A stretch of DNA of 64,000 nt from Whalleya microplaca (taxonomy: Eukaryota > Ascomycota > Sordariomycetes > Xylariales > Xylariaceae), in NCBI GenBank assembly GCA_022497155.1, contig MU385716.1, positions 868,001 through 932,000 of the forward strand, read 5' to 3'. The position numbers and the translations under genes were made by a program. Positions 25,001 through 35,846 of this stretch are shown here, one piece after another; position 1 is the stretch's first letter, and every line of letters begins with the position of its first letter. The notes under the pieces are model-generated. The model did no database searches and had not been told where the DNA came from. It saw only the letters and a list, made by a program, of their open reading frames with translations.

Positions 25001-26933
25001 CCACCATGTCAAGGGCTGTGCGATTTTGCTAGATTTCAGGCGAAAGTGAAGGAGATCCGACAACACGAGCGCCGCCCAAAGGAACATACCCTGGGCCTTC
25101 TCTGCTATAGTTTGAATTTGCTCCCGGACATCCAGGATTGAGAGAACGAGATCCTGCCATGCTAGTAGCTTGGCGTTCAGATAGTTCAGGATGTCGGCGA
25201 AGTTGTTGTCCTCGATGCGGATTTCCCGCGCCAGTTTAAAAGGAGGACGGTGCCGGGAAGAAATATAAGTTCGAGTGCTCCGGGAAAGGCGGAGATTGGC
25301 GTTGAGGCGTTGAAACAAAGAAATAACCCTGTCTGGGTCATTGCATTGGTCCAGGGCATCGATGAAGAAATAAAATGAACCTCCTAAGGCTGTTGATCGG
25401 TCGATCAATAGCAAGAAGCTTTCCATCAGAAGATCATCATCCCAGGGCTTATCCGAGCCAAGAACCTCCATATTCTCAGTAAGTTTGGCAAATACTTCGG
25501 ACCTAGCGAGGCTCCATGTTGACTCCAGAAGTTGCTGATACAAAAGCGACCTCAGAAGGCTCGTTATGGACTGGTTTGCGCCGCGTTGAGAAAAGAAGAA
25601 ATAGCATACTTGGCTGGAAGACTCAGTTTTTTCTGAGAGGAAATGATTGATGATATGCTTCGACAACATGCTTTTGCCGCTTCCTGGTTTACCGCTCAGC
25701 CACAAGATCTGGCCAGGCTCCTCTAGCCAGGACGTGAAGGTATCATGTTCGAAGATCCAATTACATGTGTCTTCACATGTATCTCGAATATGAGGGGATA
25801 CATCTTCATATGCGAGACTTTTCAGCACCTCTAAAATCACCTTTAGTTAACAATAGTCTCGCCCCTACAGTTGGGAGGGATAGAGGAATGTGTAGATATA
25901 CCCTTCTCTACTGGTGCGAGAGTTGGATGCACCGTGAACTGGTCCGCACTACCAGAACCCAGAATAATATTCCGTAATGACTCAAGAACTTTGATGTACG
26001 ATGGGTCACCATATGAGGTGAAGTTGCACATGTCCTGCATAGGTGTCAGGTAGAGGAATGGCACACTGGGAAGTTGAACTTCTCACATGGTGATTGCAGC
26101 GCAAAGATACCTGTGGGAAATCCCATAATTTCGTTTGGTTGCGCTCAGCCGCCTGATGAAGCGGGGTGTGGTCAGTAGTTTATACTGGTTCATCAACAAG
26201 AATCATCTAAGTAGAGACTCACCCGTAAGGTGCTACCCTCAAGCGGCAAGCCCTCATAGAATGATATGATTTTCCATGGTAGCTTAGGCCAGGGTAAGTT
26301 CATGAACTGAACAAGAATGCTTCTCATTGATTTGACAGCCACCATAGTGACTTCGGTGAGCTTGCTCCTGGTAACGATAGTGTATAATTCGGACGATGAA
26401 GGTGAATGGGGCGTCCCCAAGAATATGATTCCCTGTGTTGCAGTGATAATCTCATTAAGCGACTCATCGCTTCTATTGTAGAATGCTCTACTAAGGGCGT
26501 GTTTGATAACTAAGCCACCAAGGCTACAGCCAATGAATATGAGTGGTTGTGATTCCTATCAATAGGAATTCAGTAATATTCAAAAAGGGCGAATGACAGG
26601 ATGGCAGACTAAAAGCAAGGCTAAGAGGTGTGCTTCAGTATATGGTTGTGTGAGGCTTACCTCAGCCTTGTCTGTTCTTTCTTCTTGGAGTTCATTCAGT
26701 AGCTTGTCTCCGGCCTGGACGATACTGCAGCTGTCTTGCAAATGACACCTGTACGTGAAGATTCTTACGGGAGCAAGATCTACAAGCAACCATGGCAGGA
26801 ATGCCGTCTGGTTTTCGTACTTAGTAGTCGAGGCCCCGCCGTCTTCAGGTCCGTGGACAGCGATGATGTCTACACCATGGTCAGCCGACGAGGATTTGTC
26901 CCAGAGTGCTAACCCAAGAGAGGGGGCATCCAT
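22052..26933 (-). CDS. NLR: alpha/beta-hydrolase-NACHT-ankyrin-zinc-finger protein
   Basis: Seven exons join in frame (26933-26661, 26555-26223, 26184-26111, 26065-25902, 25830-23361, 23287-23013, 22950-22052) and give 1495 residues. Residues 1 to about 260 form a SesB/DUF676-like alpha/beta-hydrolase: VDIIAVHG, then the nucleophile elbow GCSLGGLV (Ser) and IIFLGTPHS. The NACHT domain has Walker A GKPGSGKS (about 328-335) and Walker B FFIDALDQC (about 436-444). Ankyrin repeats run from about 814 to 968 (YGHTPLSYAAAMGHLDVCKI; GWTPLHHAISKGRKKTVEVL). A fungal Cys/His zinc-finger-like module follows at about 1073-1195 (FACPYHK..., TIHRLKQHLKKKH, CHICQTRF). The last 300 residues are disordered. 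Hydrolase-NACHT-repeat proteins belong to the fungal NLR repertoire for non-self recognition; the C-terminal finger is unusual. The small exon 3 is the least certain join. Confidence 0.85.
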
Positions 26934-28434
26934 CTTTAAGACTGGAAACTATAGCTTGGGAAAGAGGTTGTGGGATGGAACTTGGAAAACGTACAGCGAA
27001 CTGTCGGCGAAAGGATGGATGATAACCACACGCTGCTCAGATAGTCGAAGGTCAAGGTTCTTCAGATATACCAGGTGAATCCGAATTCACCAACATCTTA
27101 GATCATTATCGGGAGATAGAGGAACAGAACGCCACAGGAGTGCCTTGTTTGCAATCTGAGTGGCATGCAATCTGCATGTGTGATGCATGCACTTCATGTT
27201 GCATTTTGTGCATTCTTTCGATTGCCAATCGCACTCATTCATTTCGCACCCATTCATTTAGTGCCTCCAGAATAAAACAGGTCAAACTGTCAGGCAAAAT
27301 GATCATGTCACTGAATTCTGCGCTGCAGGACATTCGCACTGCAGGACATTCGCGCTGCAGGACATTTGCGCTGTAGGGCACTTGCGCTGCAGGACATTTG
27401 CACTGCAGGACATTTCGCGCCTCTAAAATAAATATGCCAGGCAAGATGATCATGTCACTGAATACTGTGCTGTAGGACATTTGCTGTGGCAACTAGTGGA
27501 TGCATAAAGTGTGTGTTGTGTTGTAGTAGGAGGGAGGTCGAGGGCAAAGGTATGGTGGCTAAAAGGTGTTGTATTAATGAAGAAGGTAGATGACCTAACC
27601 TATGGCCCAGTTTTATAGGTCTGTGGGTGCGGCTTAAATGAATCTCTTTTGAAATTCTCTCAATGTGAGGCCTGAATATGTGTATGATTGATAGTCTAGC
27701 AAGCTATAATGAGAGTGTGAAGCTACCTATCACCATCATGTGGTAATTACTGGAGGCGAGGCGAGGCGAGGCCTTATTACCGTAAAATCTATGGCAATTG
27801 CTATTTCAATTGTAGTCTAATTCAATAGTAGTACAAAGTTACCTCCCAAATCACTTATAACCACTCACTGCCTGTCTAACAAGATAATCAGACAATTGCC
27901 AATAGCCTCCAATAGCCCCCTTTTATTAGATAAGCCTCCTATAGCAAGATAGTCACAATTGCGTTGTTGCTTCTATAAAAGTCATCCGTACAGTCGATAA
28001 CTTCCGCAGCCTCTCCAGCTGACGTAACCAATAGCTACTATACTTTATTAACCCTTTAGCGGGTAATTAATAGCATTATAAGCTGATCCCGTTAGTGTTA
28101 AGGTGCCTCTATAGCCTCCTTGTGAGCCTCGAACTTGTTATGGCGATTGTAATATCCATGGATATGTATATCTGAAGGCTTTTGTGGAAATGGTAAAGGT
28201 ACATTGAAAGCACATACAAATTAGGTGGTGTAGCAAGTTACAATCACATTACAGCAAGGCGGGGTGATGTATTTCGTACTACTATTGAAATACCTTAGCA
28301 ATTGCCAAATCTATTGCAAGGTTTCTAAGCCGTGCATTATGAATTATGTTGCAACATCTCGTTTTCCTACCTACCAACGTTCAACGTCATTCTTCGGATG
28401 TGGTCCTCAACACTTCAGACAGCCTCTCGACAAT
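26934..28434. other. divergent spacer with repeats, 1.5 kb
   Basis: Lies between the NLR start (minus) and the GH47 start (plus). It holds the 16-bp tandem array and its flanking duplication (27262-27482), a GAGGC run near 27755-27775, then a TA-rich part (about 27780-28260) with recurring CAATTG and TATAGCCTCC words. No gene is visible. Confidence 0.6.
27262..27482. repeat. 16-bp tandem array flanked by a direct duplication
   Basis: From 27323 to about 27418 there are six consecutive copies of a 16-nt unit, CTGCAGGACATTYGCR, with a few substitutions (one copy has TAGGGCACTT). The array is bounded by two diverged copies of a roughly 65-70-nt segment (27262-27333 and 27418-27482) that share AGGCAARATGATCATGTCAC followed by TGAAT and the start of the repeat unit. 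This suggests slippage expansion inside an earlier segmental duplication. It lies in the promoter-side spacer of the NLR gene. Confidence 0.85.
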
Positions 28435-30438
28435 ATGATCGGGCGACGACGTCTTTGGTTTCCGCTAGGAATTGCCATTTTCCTGCTCTTCCTCTACTGC
28501 TCCTGGACGTATCAAATTGACAGCCTGCCTAACTGGGCCAGCCCTGGAGGCTTCGCGCAGAACTCCCACTTTGACGCGAATGTCATCGAAGATGAGAACT
28601 ACTTTTGGAGGAAAGTGCCTACGCAGTATGTATTAGAGCTCTCTATTTCAATTCTATTTCAGCTTATTTTAAGAGATACACCTGCCCGCTTGGGATGTCT
28701 TGTAAGCTGTATGAGACAACAATGATATATACTAACGCCGCATTGTGTATAGTTATCCTGTCCAGGATATGAGGCCATTGCCCACTGGTATACCGTTGAG
28801 ACTGCCCAAGATCCAGTGGAGATTTGGCAAAGAAACTGAAAATGCTGCAAGCATTCGGCGAAAACGACAGGAAGCCGTCAAAGCAGCGTTCAAGCGCTGC
28901 TGGGATTCCTACAAGACGAAATCGCTCATGAAGGACGAGCTGACTCCTATTAGCGGCACCTCGAAAGATACCTTTGGAGGCTGGGGAGCTACCTTGGTCG
29001 ACAGTTTAGATACGCTGTGGATCATGTCACTACGTGATGACTTCGAGGAAGCTGTTGCTGCTTCTGTTAATATTAACTTCGAAAATAGCTCTCTCGAAAG
29101 TATAAATGCTTTCGAGACTGCCATCCGGTACCTAGGAGGTTTCCTTGCAGCCTATGATCTAAGTGGAGACCAGAGATTGCTTCGCAAAGCCAGGGAGGTC
29201 GGTGATATGCTTTATAAAGCGTTCGATACGCCGAATCGTATGCCTATCACTCGTTGGGCTATAAATGAAGCCGGGAAGGGAGGAAAACAAGTTGCATCCG
29301 AAACAGCACTGGTAGCCGAAATCGGGTCGCTGTGCATGGAATTTACACGCCTGTCTATGATTACCGGAAACCCGAAATGGTTCGATGCAACCGACAGGAT
29401 CAGGGAAGTCTTTGAAGAGCAGCAGAGCACGACGCTGCTGCCTGGCATGTGGCCCATTGCCATAAGCCCTCAAAGCAAGCTGTTCAACGTCGATAACACT
29501 TTTGGTCTTGGTGCTATGGCAGACAGTACTTATGAGTATCTTCCCAAGATGCATGCGCTTGCTGGTGGGCTCATCCCCTCCTACCAGACCATGTATGAGG
29601 AATCAATGACGACGGCCCTCAAACATCATCTCTTCCGGCCCATGGTCCCAGGCACACCCGATATACTGGTATCAGGAACAGTACATGTAGAGAAGGAAGA
29701 CGGGAGGACTGTCTTAGAGTTTGAGCATCAAGGGCAACACCTAGTTTGTTATGCAGGAGGAATGCTAGCCATCGGCGGAAAGCTTTTCAATAAACCAAAA
29801 CACCTTGAGGCGGCTAGGAAGCTGGTCGATGGATGCATATGGACATACAAGAACATGCCACTAGGCATCATGCCCGAGACTTTCTTTATGGCGCCTTGCA
29901 AGTCAGAGAGCGAATGCGTCTGGGATGAGTCTCTCTGGAAAAGGGCCGTGCTGAAACAAGCCGGCGAGAGCGACCTGGCAGACATGGCGAAAGCAGACGA
30001 GATAATCGCTGAGAAGAGACTTCCGAAAGGGTTCACTCGGATTCCCGATACGCGCTACATCCTGCGACCAGAGGCTATAGAAAGCGTGTTTATTTTGTAT
30101 CGAATTGAGGGCCGTCCAGGCCTCCTCGAGTCGGCCTGGGAGATGTTCGAGGCCATCCAGAAGAACACGGAGACGCCCCTGGCCAATGCAGCTCTGGCTG
30201 ATGTAACTGTTCATAGTGATCCACCGAAGGCCGATTCGATGGAAAGCTTCTGGATGGGCGAGACACTGAAGTAAGTGAACGCTTCCTTATTACCTATAAT
30301 GACACCGCGTCTAAGCAGTTTACTGATCGCAAATGCCATAGGTACTTCTACTTGATCTTCAGCGAACCAGATCTCATAAGCCTTGATGACTGGGTCTTCA
30401 ATACAGAAGCTCATCCATTCCGAAGGTTACATCGATAA
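28435..30438 (+). CDS. class I alpha-1,2-mannosidase (GH47)
   Basis: Three exons (28435-28625, 28753-30270, 30342-30438) give 601 residues. The start was chosen so that the chain opens with a type II membrane anchor: basic MIGRRR, then LGIAIFLLFLYCSW. GH47 blocks follow: GGWGATLVDSLDTLWIM, FETAIRYLGGFLAAYDLSGD, YEYLPKMH, YAGGMLAIGG, YILRPEAIESVFILYRI, SFWMGETLKYFYLIFS, and a final NTEAHPF with the Thr that binds the catalytic calcium. The second splice restores LKYFYLIFS and the first restores HYPVQDM, so both are firm. The enzyme trims alpha-1,2-mannose from N-glycans in the ER/Golgi. Two close cysteines (CKSESEC) fit the conserved disulfide region. It could be the ER Mns1-like or a Golgi-type paralogue; the anchor suits both. 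Confidence 0.93.
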
Positions 30439-31277
30439 GGCCATTATGTACGGATTATGGATAATGAACAGATTTTATGAGCTCTTTTATTATTATGACT
30501 TCGTGATTAGGTGGATCTTGGGCAGTTGACAGTAAGTGAGTAACCTGTATAATAGTGCCTACTTAGACAGCTTTGTGCAACACTTGAAAGAGTCTAAGTG
30601 ATTGAGAGCCATTCAAAGCATGTGGCTAGGAAATAACCACAAGATGGCTGACAAGCAGACAAGATATGATTGCTCTCTGCTATTATTATCCAAGCAAGTA
30701 ATCCCTGCGTAAAGGAGCTGTAAGTAATAAAACTGGATCTTCACTAGGCTACGCAATACATACGTACGCATACTTACTTACATCCATGGATGTCAGCTAC
30801 ATATTGATGTATGGATGGCGTTGCTGTCACAGTCTTATATTCTCTTATCAGTGAGTTTCAAGGAGTGTTCTAAGCTAAGGTAGCCACCTAACCCGCTAGC
30901 GTGTCTATAGCCACCTTAGCGTGCCTACAGTTAGCGTGTCTACAGCGTGCCGGTGTGCCAAGTGCGTCCTAACACCGCCTGGGAAGGACTGCGGAGATTG
31001 CAGCAGAATTTCTAACCTCTCAGCCTCTCTCTTCAACCTCATTACATATACAACATATACGTTGCGCAAAACCCTGTTCCGTCCAATCGCGACCGTCGCG
31101 ACGTATTCAAGAAGTCGGAAACCAGAAGTCATTACCCATGCAAAGAGTCCACCAGATCTTGCGCCGCAAACGGGTTTGACCAACTTTAGGTGCCCAGCTT
31201 CGTCTTTGCGACCTTTTACTTCATACTTCCATAAAGAGTCTTTGCCTTACCACGCAACACCCTCTCCACCAGACATC
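30439..31277. other. tandem intergenic region with short repeats
   Basis: Spacer between GH47 and shr3. Holds three near-identical 14-mers TAGCGTGYCTAYAG (30897-30910, 30917-30930, 30932-30945) about 350 bp upstream of shr3. No coding signal. Confidence 0.55.
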
Positions 31278-32081
31278 ATGCCGGAGAAGTGGGTAGATTG
31301 GAACAAGACCACCCGGTCTAAGGACTACCGGGGGTCTGCTTCCTTTGCGACATTCATGATCATCGGGCGTAAGTGTTTGCTTTCTCCCTCTTCCTCTGTC
31401 TCTTCCTCTGTCTCTTCCCGCTTTGCTATGCTGCCCCTCCAGCAAGCAACAGCTCACACGACAGCGCAACGCTGACATGTCCTGCCCCCCCGCCTTCTAG
31501 CCACGTGCTTCTTCCTCGGCATCCTCTTCGCCATGTTCCCGTACGACTTCCCGCTGCTGTGGACCAAGAACCCGATCGAGCCCGCCTACCTGGACCAGCT
31601 GGAGACGCACCTGAAGTTCCTGCACCAGTCGCCGCCGCTGATCGCGCGCATGCTGAGCATCATGGTCGGCGTGGGCTTCCTGGGCTTCTTCATCAAGCTG
31701 TTCCGCGCCTCCGAATCCAACATGCTGTTCGACGGCGCGTCGCTGGTGCTCTACCTGATCGGCGTCGGCGTGTACATCGCCAACATAGTTAAGGGCTTGC
31801 GCTTCGTCAGCGCCGGCATCTGGCACGCCGAGGACTTCGTGAGCAACGTGGGCGCCGACGGTGGCGAGGTCGTCCTCGGCCGCGAAGACAGCCTCAAGGT
31901 CATGGCTGCTAGCAACACCATCCTGGCGCTCGTGCTCGCCGGCGTCCTGGTCCTCCAGGCCGGCCAGTGGTACGCCGAGCGCAAGGAGTCCGAGGACTAC
32001 GAGAAGATGGAGGCCGCGGACAACAAGAAGGCCGCCTCGAGCCCCGCGGGCGCCGAGAAGTCATCCAAGAAAAAGCAGTGA
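31278..32081 (+). CDS. shr3: ER membrane chaperone Shr3 (amino-acid permease packaging)
   Basis: Two exons (31278-31368, 31501-32081; intron 132 nt) encode 223 residues, the normal size for Shr3. The splice makes IIGPTCFFLGILFAMFPYDF, matching the family's first membrane segment and the conserved FPYD motif. Further hydrophobic segments are LSIMVGVGFLGFFIKLF, SLVLYLIGVGVYIANIV and NTILALVLAGVLVLQ, four in total. A Lys-rich cytosolic tail (KKAASS...KKKQ) ends the chain. In yeast, Shr3 helps fold amino-acid permeases in the ER and recruits COPII for their export. Exon 2 is strongly GC-biased at third positions, unlike its surroundings, which suggests high expression or GC-biased conversion. Neighbouring GH47 also acts in the secretory pathway. 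Confidence 0.92.
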
Positions 32082-33339
32082 TTTTTGTTGGGACGATTAC
32101 GACGCACAGATGCCTGCGCGGCTCTCGAACACGATCAGGGGTTTTGGGTCATAGGAGGCAGGTATACCTATACGGGCTTACGCGGAGCGTTTATTCGGAA
32201 TCATGATTTTGATGGTATCTCTTGGGGGTTGAAAACACACACGAACTAGATGGCCCTTGTACAAAACTTACTGAGCAGTATGGATGTAGATGTCTCTCAT
32301 GACTGACCAGGATAAACGTGTTCTGTTTGCCTCATATTCTATGAATCTCTTCAGTAGGAACTTGCCTCTAGAATGCTCCTCCATTGCACAACTATTGGGC
32401 ATGATTAACCTCATTCATAAGAGAAACTAGAAACTGCTTCCATATCTGTTACTATTACATTCGCCTCTACTTAGAGGATTTGATGCTAACTCTCGACAAC
32501 ATCTTACAAATTCTAAAGACCATAAGCTTTCTTAGTAACTGGGTCCTTTTCACTACCAAGCTCAATGGCTATTACACTGCAGCTTTTTTCGTCTTATCAG
32601 ACCAAGAATTTCACATATATATTACTAGGTTAGACGAGCTATATTACAGCTTCGAACCTGCAAGGCAAGACAACCCCGCGATGACATAACAATGCGTAGT
32701 TACCCCACGGGGCACGTCAACATATCACAACCAATCTACACATTCCTCTCTCAGCTTACCAAAGCAGCCTTATTACTACGCACTTTATAAACATAAGACT
32801 CAAATTCGAGTATTGTTAAGAGGTTCTCAAATTGAATAGTACGCCACGGCTATCCTATCTACCTCAAAGCTCCTATGACTTTGGTGATCATGTATGTGTG
32901 TATATACGGGGCCGTCAATCCATAAGCTTGCTACTCCCTCATTATCGCTCAGACCCAGCCCGAAAACATGTAGAGGAAGTATGTAAGTTACCTACGTCTT
33001 TTGCTTGACTCGATTCAGTCAGCCAGACCACCAGAAACAACGCCGCCGAACGCCATGTGCCGGAAACAAAAATGCTTTCCTTTGCTCGGCAAGTGTGTGG
33101 TATCATCAACCCCGTCCCGTCTAAACCCCGAACCAATTCCCAAGCGACCTTCCCGTTTTTTACCTAAGTGGATGAAGGAACGCTCTGATGAGGTGATAAA
33201 ATATAACGCCCGTGCATGCTAACCCATGTGATGCTCGCTTTCCCGTACCGGAAGTGATTTGAACGCCGCCCCATCCGTTTTGATATTCATATATCGTCCG
33301 TATCATCGTCGTCGTATGTAATGGACGTGGTGCACGTTC
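32082..33339. other. convergent 3' spacer, 1.3 kb
   Basis: AT-rich spacer between shr3 (plus) and the sensor-like gene (minus). Contains only short open frames such as the 69-codon one at 32480. Nothing recognisable. Confidence 0.5.
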
Positions 33340-34551
33340 TCATCGCCTCGGCGGCAACGGCGACGGCGTCTCCGGCATCCGATCCGCCTTCGACTGGATC
33401 CCGGACCACGTGGTGGCGACGGTGTCGCGCCGGCCGGAGCTGACGGTCTCCGGGTCCGCGAAGATGTTGATGCTCTCGGAGCCGGCGCTGTGCTGGCGCC
33501 GCTCGCGCGTCGGCGTCAGCGGCCTACCGCCGCCGGAGAACGGACGCAGGTGGAAGGGGTCCGTGAGGCTGCGCAGCCCGCCGATCTCCGCCGACGGGTG
33601 GTAGCTGCGCGGCGCGTCGGACATCTCGCTGTCGGGCCGCCGGGCGTACGGCGAGTAGGGCGAGTTCGGCGCGAAGAAGCGGCCACTCTGGCCCCGGCCG
33701 AAGTCCTTGTCCTGGTGCACCATCGTGGGCGTCGATGCCGCCGTCGACCCCTTCGCCGTCTTGGCGAGGAAGTCCAGCCGCTGGTTCGGGTACTCGGCGT
33801 GCGGCACCGGGTTGCTGATGATGTTGCCGAACGAGATCGTCGAGTCCGGGCGTTCCTGCGATCGCCGCTTACGCCGCAGCCGGAGCACGACGATCGCGAT
33901 CACGATCAGGCATAGCCCGACCACACCCCCGACAACGCCGCCGACGATGGCCATGGTGTTGGTACCGGGGGCTGCCGAAGCTGTTGATCCGTCTGTCGAG
34001 GGGGCGGCGTTCGTGATACCGCCCGTGGTGTTAGTTGATGAGGGTGCCTCCGAGCTCGTGGAGGATGGTGTAGATGAAGCTGTCGTCGCTGTCGTCGACG
34101 TAGGGCTTGGTTGTGAGCCACCGGAGCCATCGGGCTTCTTAGTTTGGTCTTTGTCCATCACACAGTTGTGGCCATCGCAAGTATATCCGTAGGGGCAGCA
34201 GCCGGTGCCACACGTTGAGAGTTTTCCATCAAGCACTGTCGTTTTGATTTCCGCCTTGGGGTTGGCGACGGGATCTTGAAGTGAGAGGTTACACGTAACT
34301 GGGCCGATAGTGGCACAGTCGCTAGTATCTGGACAGCACAGTACTGTCGTCTTGCCGGCGAGAACAAGACAGTTCTTGCCCTTCTCGCAGCAAAAGTTAT
34401 CCGGAAGTCCATCCTGTGAACATTTTGTAAAGTCGGCTGCGCACGTATCGTCTCTCGAGAGGATCATGCTCGGTCGAATAGAGGAAGCTGAGGCGGTCGC
34501 GAGCACCGCCGCGAGAAACCAAGCCCGTAGCGGGCCTCGAATACGCCTCAT
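33340..34551 (-). CDS. single-pass cell-surface protein, Cys-rich ectodomain (Mid2-like layout)
   Basis: One uninterrupted exon encodes 403 residues. In order: a signal peptide (about 1-23, WFLAAVLATASAS); a Cys-rich ectodomain of about 110 residues with paired cysteines (DNFCCEKGKNC, VLCCPDTSDC, GTGCCPYGYTCDGHNC); a Ser/Thr-rich stalk likely to be O-mannosylated; a membrane helix starting AIVGGVVGGVVGLCLIVIAI; a basic stop-transfer LRRKRR; and a disordered cytosolic tail of about 160 residues. This is the layout of fungal wall-stress sensors and Mid2-type proteins, but the Cys pattern is not a WSC domain I can match. Likely location is the plasma membrane, with the stalk in the wall. Ligand and signalling partner are unknown. 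Exon GC content is high. Confidence 0.8.
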   Translation of the reverse strand: MRRIRGPLRAWFLAAVLATASASSIRPSMILSRDDTCAADFTKCSQDGLPDNFCCEKGKNCLVLAGKTTVLCCPDTSDCATIGPVTCNLSLQDPVANPKAEIKTTVLDGKLSTCGTGCCPYGYTCDGHNCVMDKDQTKKPDGSGGSQPSPTSTTATTASSTPSSTSSEAPSSTNTTGGITNAAPSTDGSTASAAPGTNTMAIVGGVVGGVVGLCLIVIAIVVLRLRRKRRSQERPDSTISFGNIISNPVPHAEYPNQRLDFLAKTAKGSTAASTPTMVHQDKDFGRGQSGRFFAPNSPYSPYARRPDSEMSDAPRSYHPSAEIGGLRSLTDPFHLRPFSGGGRPLTPTRERRQHSAGSESINIFADPETVSSGRRDTVATTWSGIQSKADRMPETPSPLPPRR

Positions 34552-35846
34552 AGTTTGGTTGTTGATGACTTTTGGGTATCAATGATATACGTGGTTTGGG
34601 GTAGAGAAGCCGAAATCAGAGAAAAGAGAAAAAAAGAGAGAAGCAATTACCAGGCTTGAGAGAAGTGGAAGAGAATATCTATGTTGGCAAAAGGCGTTCA
34701 TTCACTCAAAGTCCATTTGGCATCAAGATATGCAGGGGTGTGACTTAGAAATAGCAACTAGAAGGGTCACGAGTAGACAATGAACATGTTTGATATTGAG
34801 TTGGTGATGGTAAAGAGGATGGGACAAAGGTGAATAGGTCGAAAGACCAACGACAACAAATTTGAGGCTCGTCTATGATTCATACCTGCTGATATCTGCT
34901 GTCTTTGTTTCCACTTTGTTCGATCATTGTTCGTTTCCTTGGCCAGAACACGTATGTGGCAGTCACCCAATTGCCTGACTATAGTAGCGAAGACGCTGTG
35001 GTCCAACGGATGCGAGCAGAGCTGGCCACGGAGATGAGGCCCCGGGTAGGACGGTGGATGTCCCTGGTAATCGACTTGACATCTTCAACCCAAAAATAAT
35101 CAACGCATAGAATTGCGTGCAGCGCAACCCGGACTGCTAGTCCACCATGGGTAGGTACCATAGGTACGGTAGGTTCAAAGTGAACATATTCGACCTGGGG
35201 TTCATGTGAGGCAGTGCAAGTATTAGGCGACGCAGGAATCGTCTGAACGAGAGGTCATCGTTGAAGCGAATCGCCCAGGTCGATCGAGAGTGTGTTAAGT
35301 GTGTGTTGATCTTGGGCGGTTACAGGGCTCCCAGTCACGGCGGTTGAGTTGGCGAGGAAGAAAGGCACGTCATTGGTTGAATAATTAGTACCACTTTCAA
35401 AATAGGCGCGACAAGTCAGAATCCACGCGCCTGATTGGGCCAAGGATCCAGACTCAGAAGACAAGGTGTTACCTGATTTGGAACTAAACCTGGACGCTAA
35501 TTGCGTTAACTTTGCCCTATAGTATCCCTGCAAGGGTCCCACTTATAGTTTAAATTCAGAAGCTTCCGAATTCCTGCCGCACCGGTCTTTATCAAATCCG
35601 CGGGGCGGAGGCCATTGCTCGGCCTCAGGCCTCAGGCCTCAGGAAGGATGGAACAATCTTGTGTAAGCATGACGACGCTGTCCGAATATATCTTTTCATG
35701 TGCTGGAGAATTTTTTTAATTCTCCGATGGATTGGAGGCCTCATGCAGGACATCTCTCTGAGCCACAGCTCACAGAGCCGTTGAATAACATATTCTGGTT
35801 CACTCACGGCGGGAGGATTGCATGAACAGAGGATTGCCGCTGCGGC
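34552..35846. other. tandem (minus-strand) intergenic region
   Basis: Upstream region of the sensor-like gene and 3' side of the HAD gene. A purine-rich run (GAGAAAAGAGAAAAAAAGAG-like) sits at 34617-34645, and CCTCAGG is repeated three times at about 35624-35643. A 95-codon open frame (35542-35255, minus, no ATG) has no recognised domain. Confidence 0.5.

Noticed and set aside
26934..28434. search for a partner gene (two-component NLR system) next to the large NLR
   Set aside because: The divergent neighbour is an ordinary GH47 mannosidase and no small effector-like frame with a plausible start lies between.
35255..35542. 95-codon minus-strand frame upstream of the sensor-like gene
   Set aside because: No ATG start, no recognised motif; too little to support even a pseudogene.
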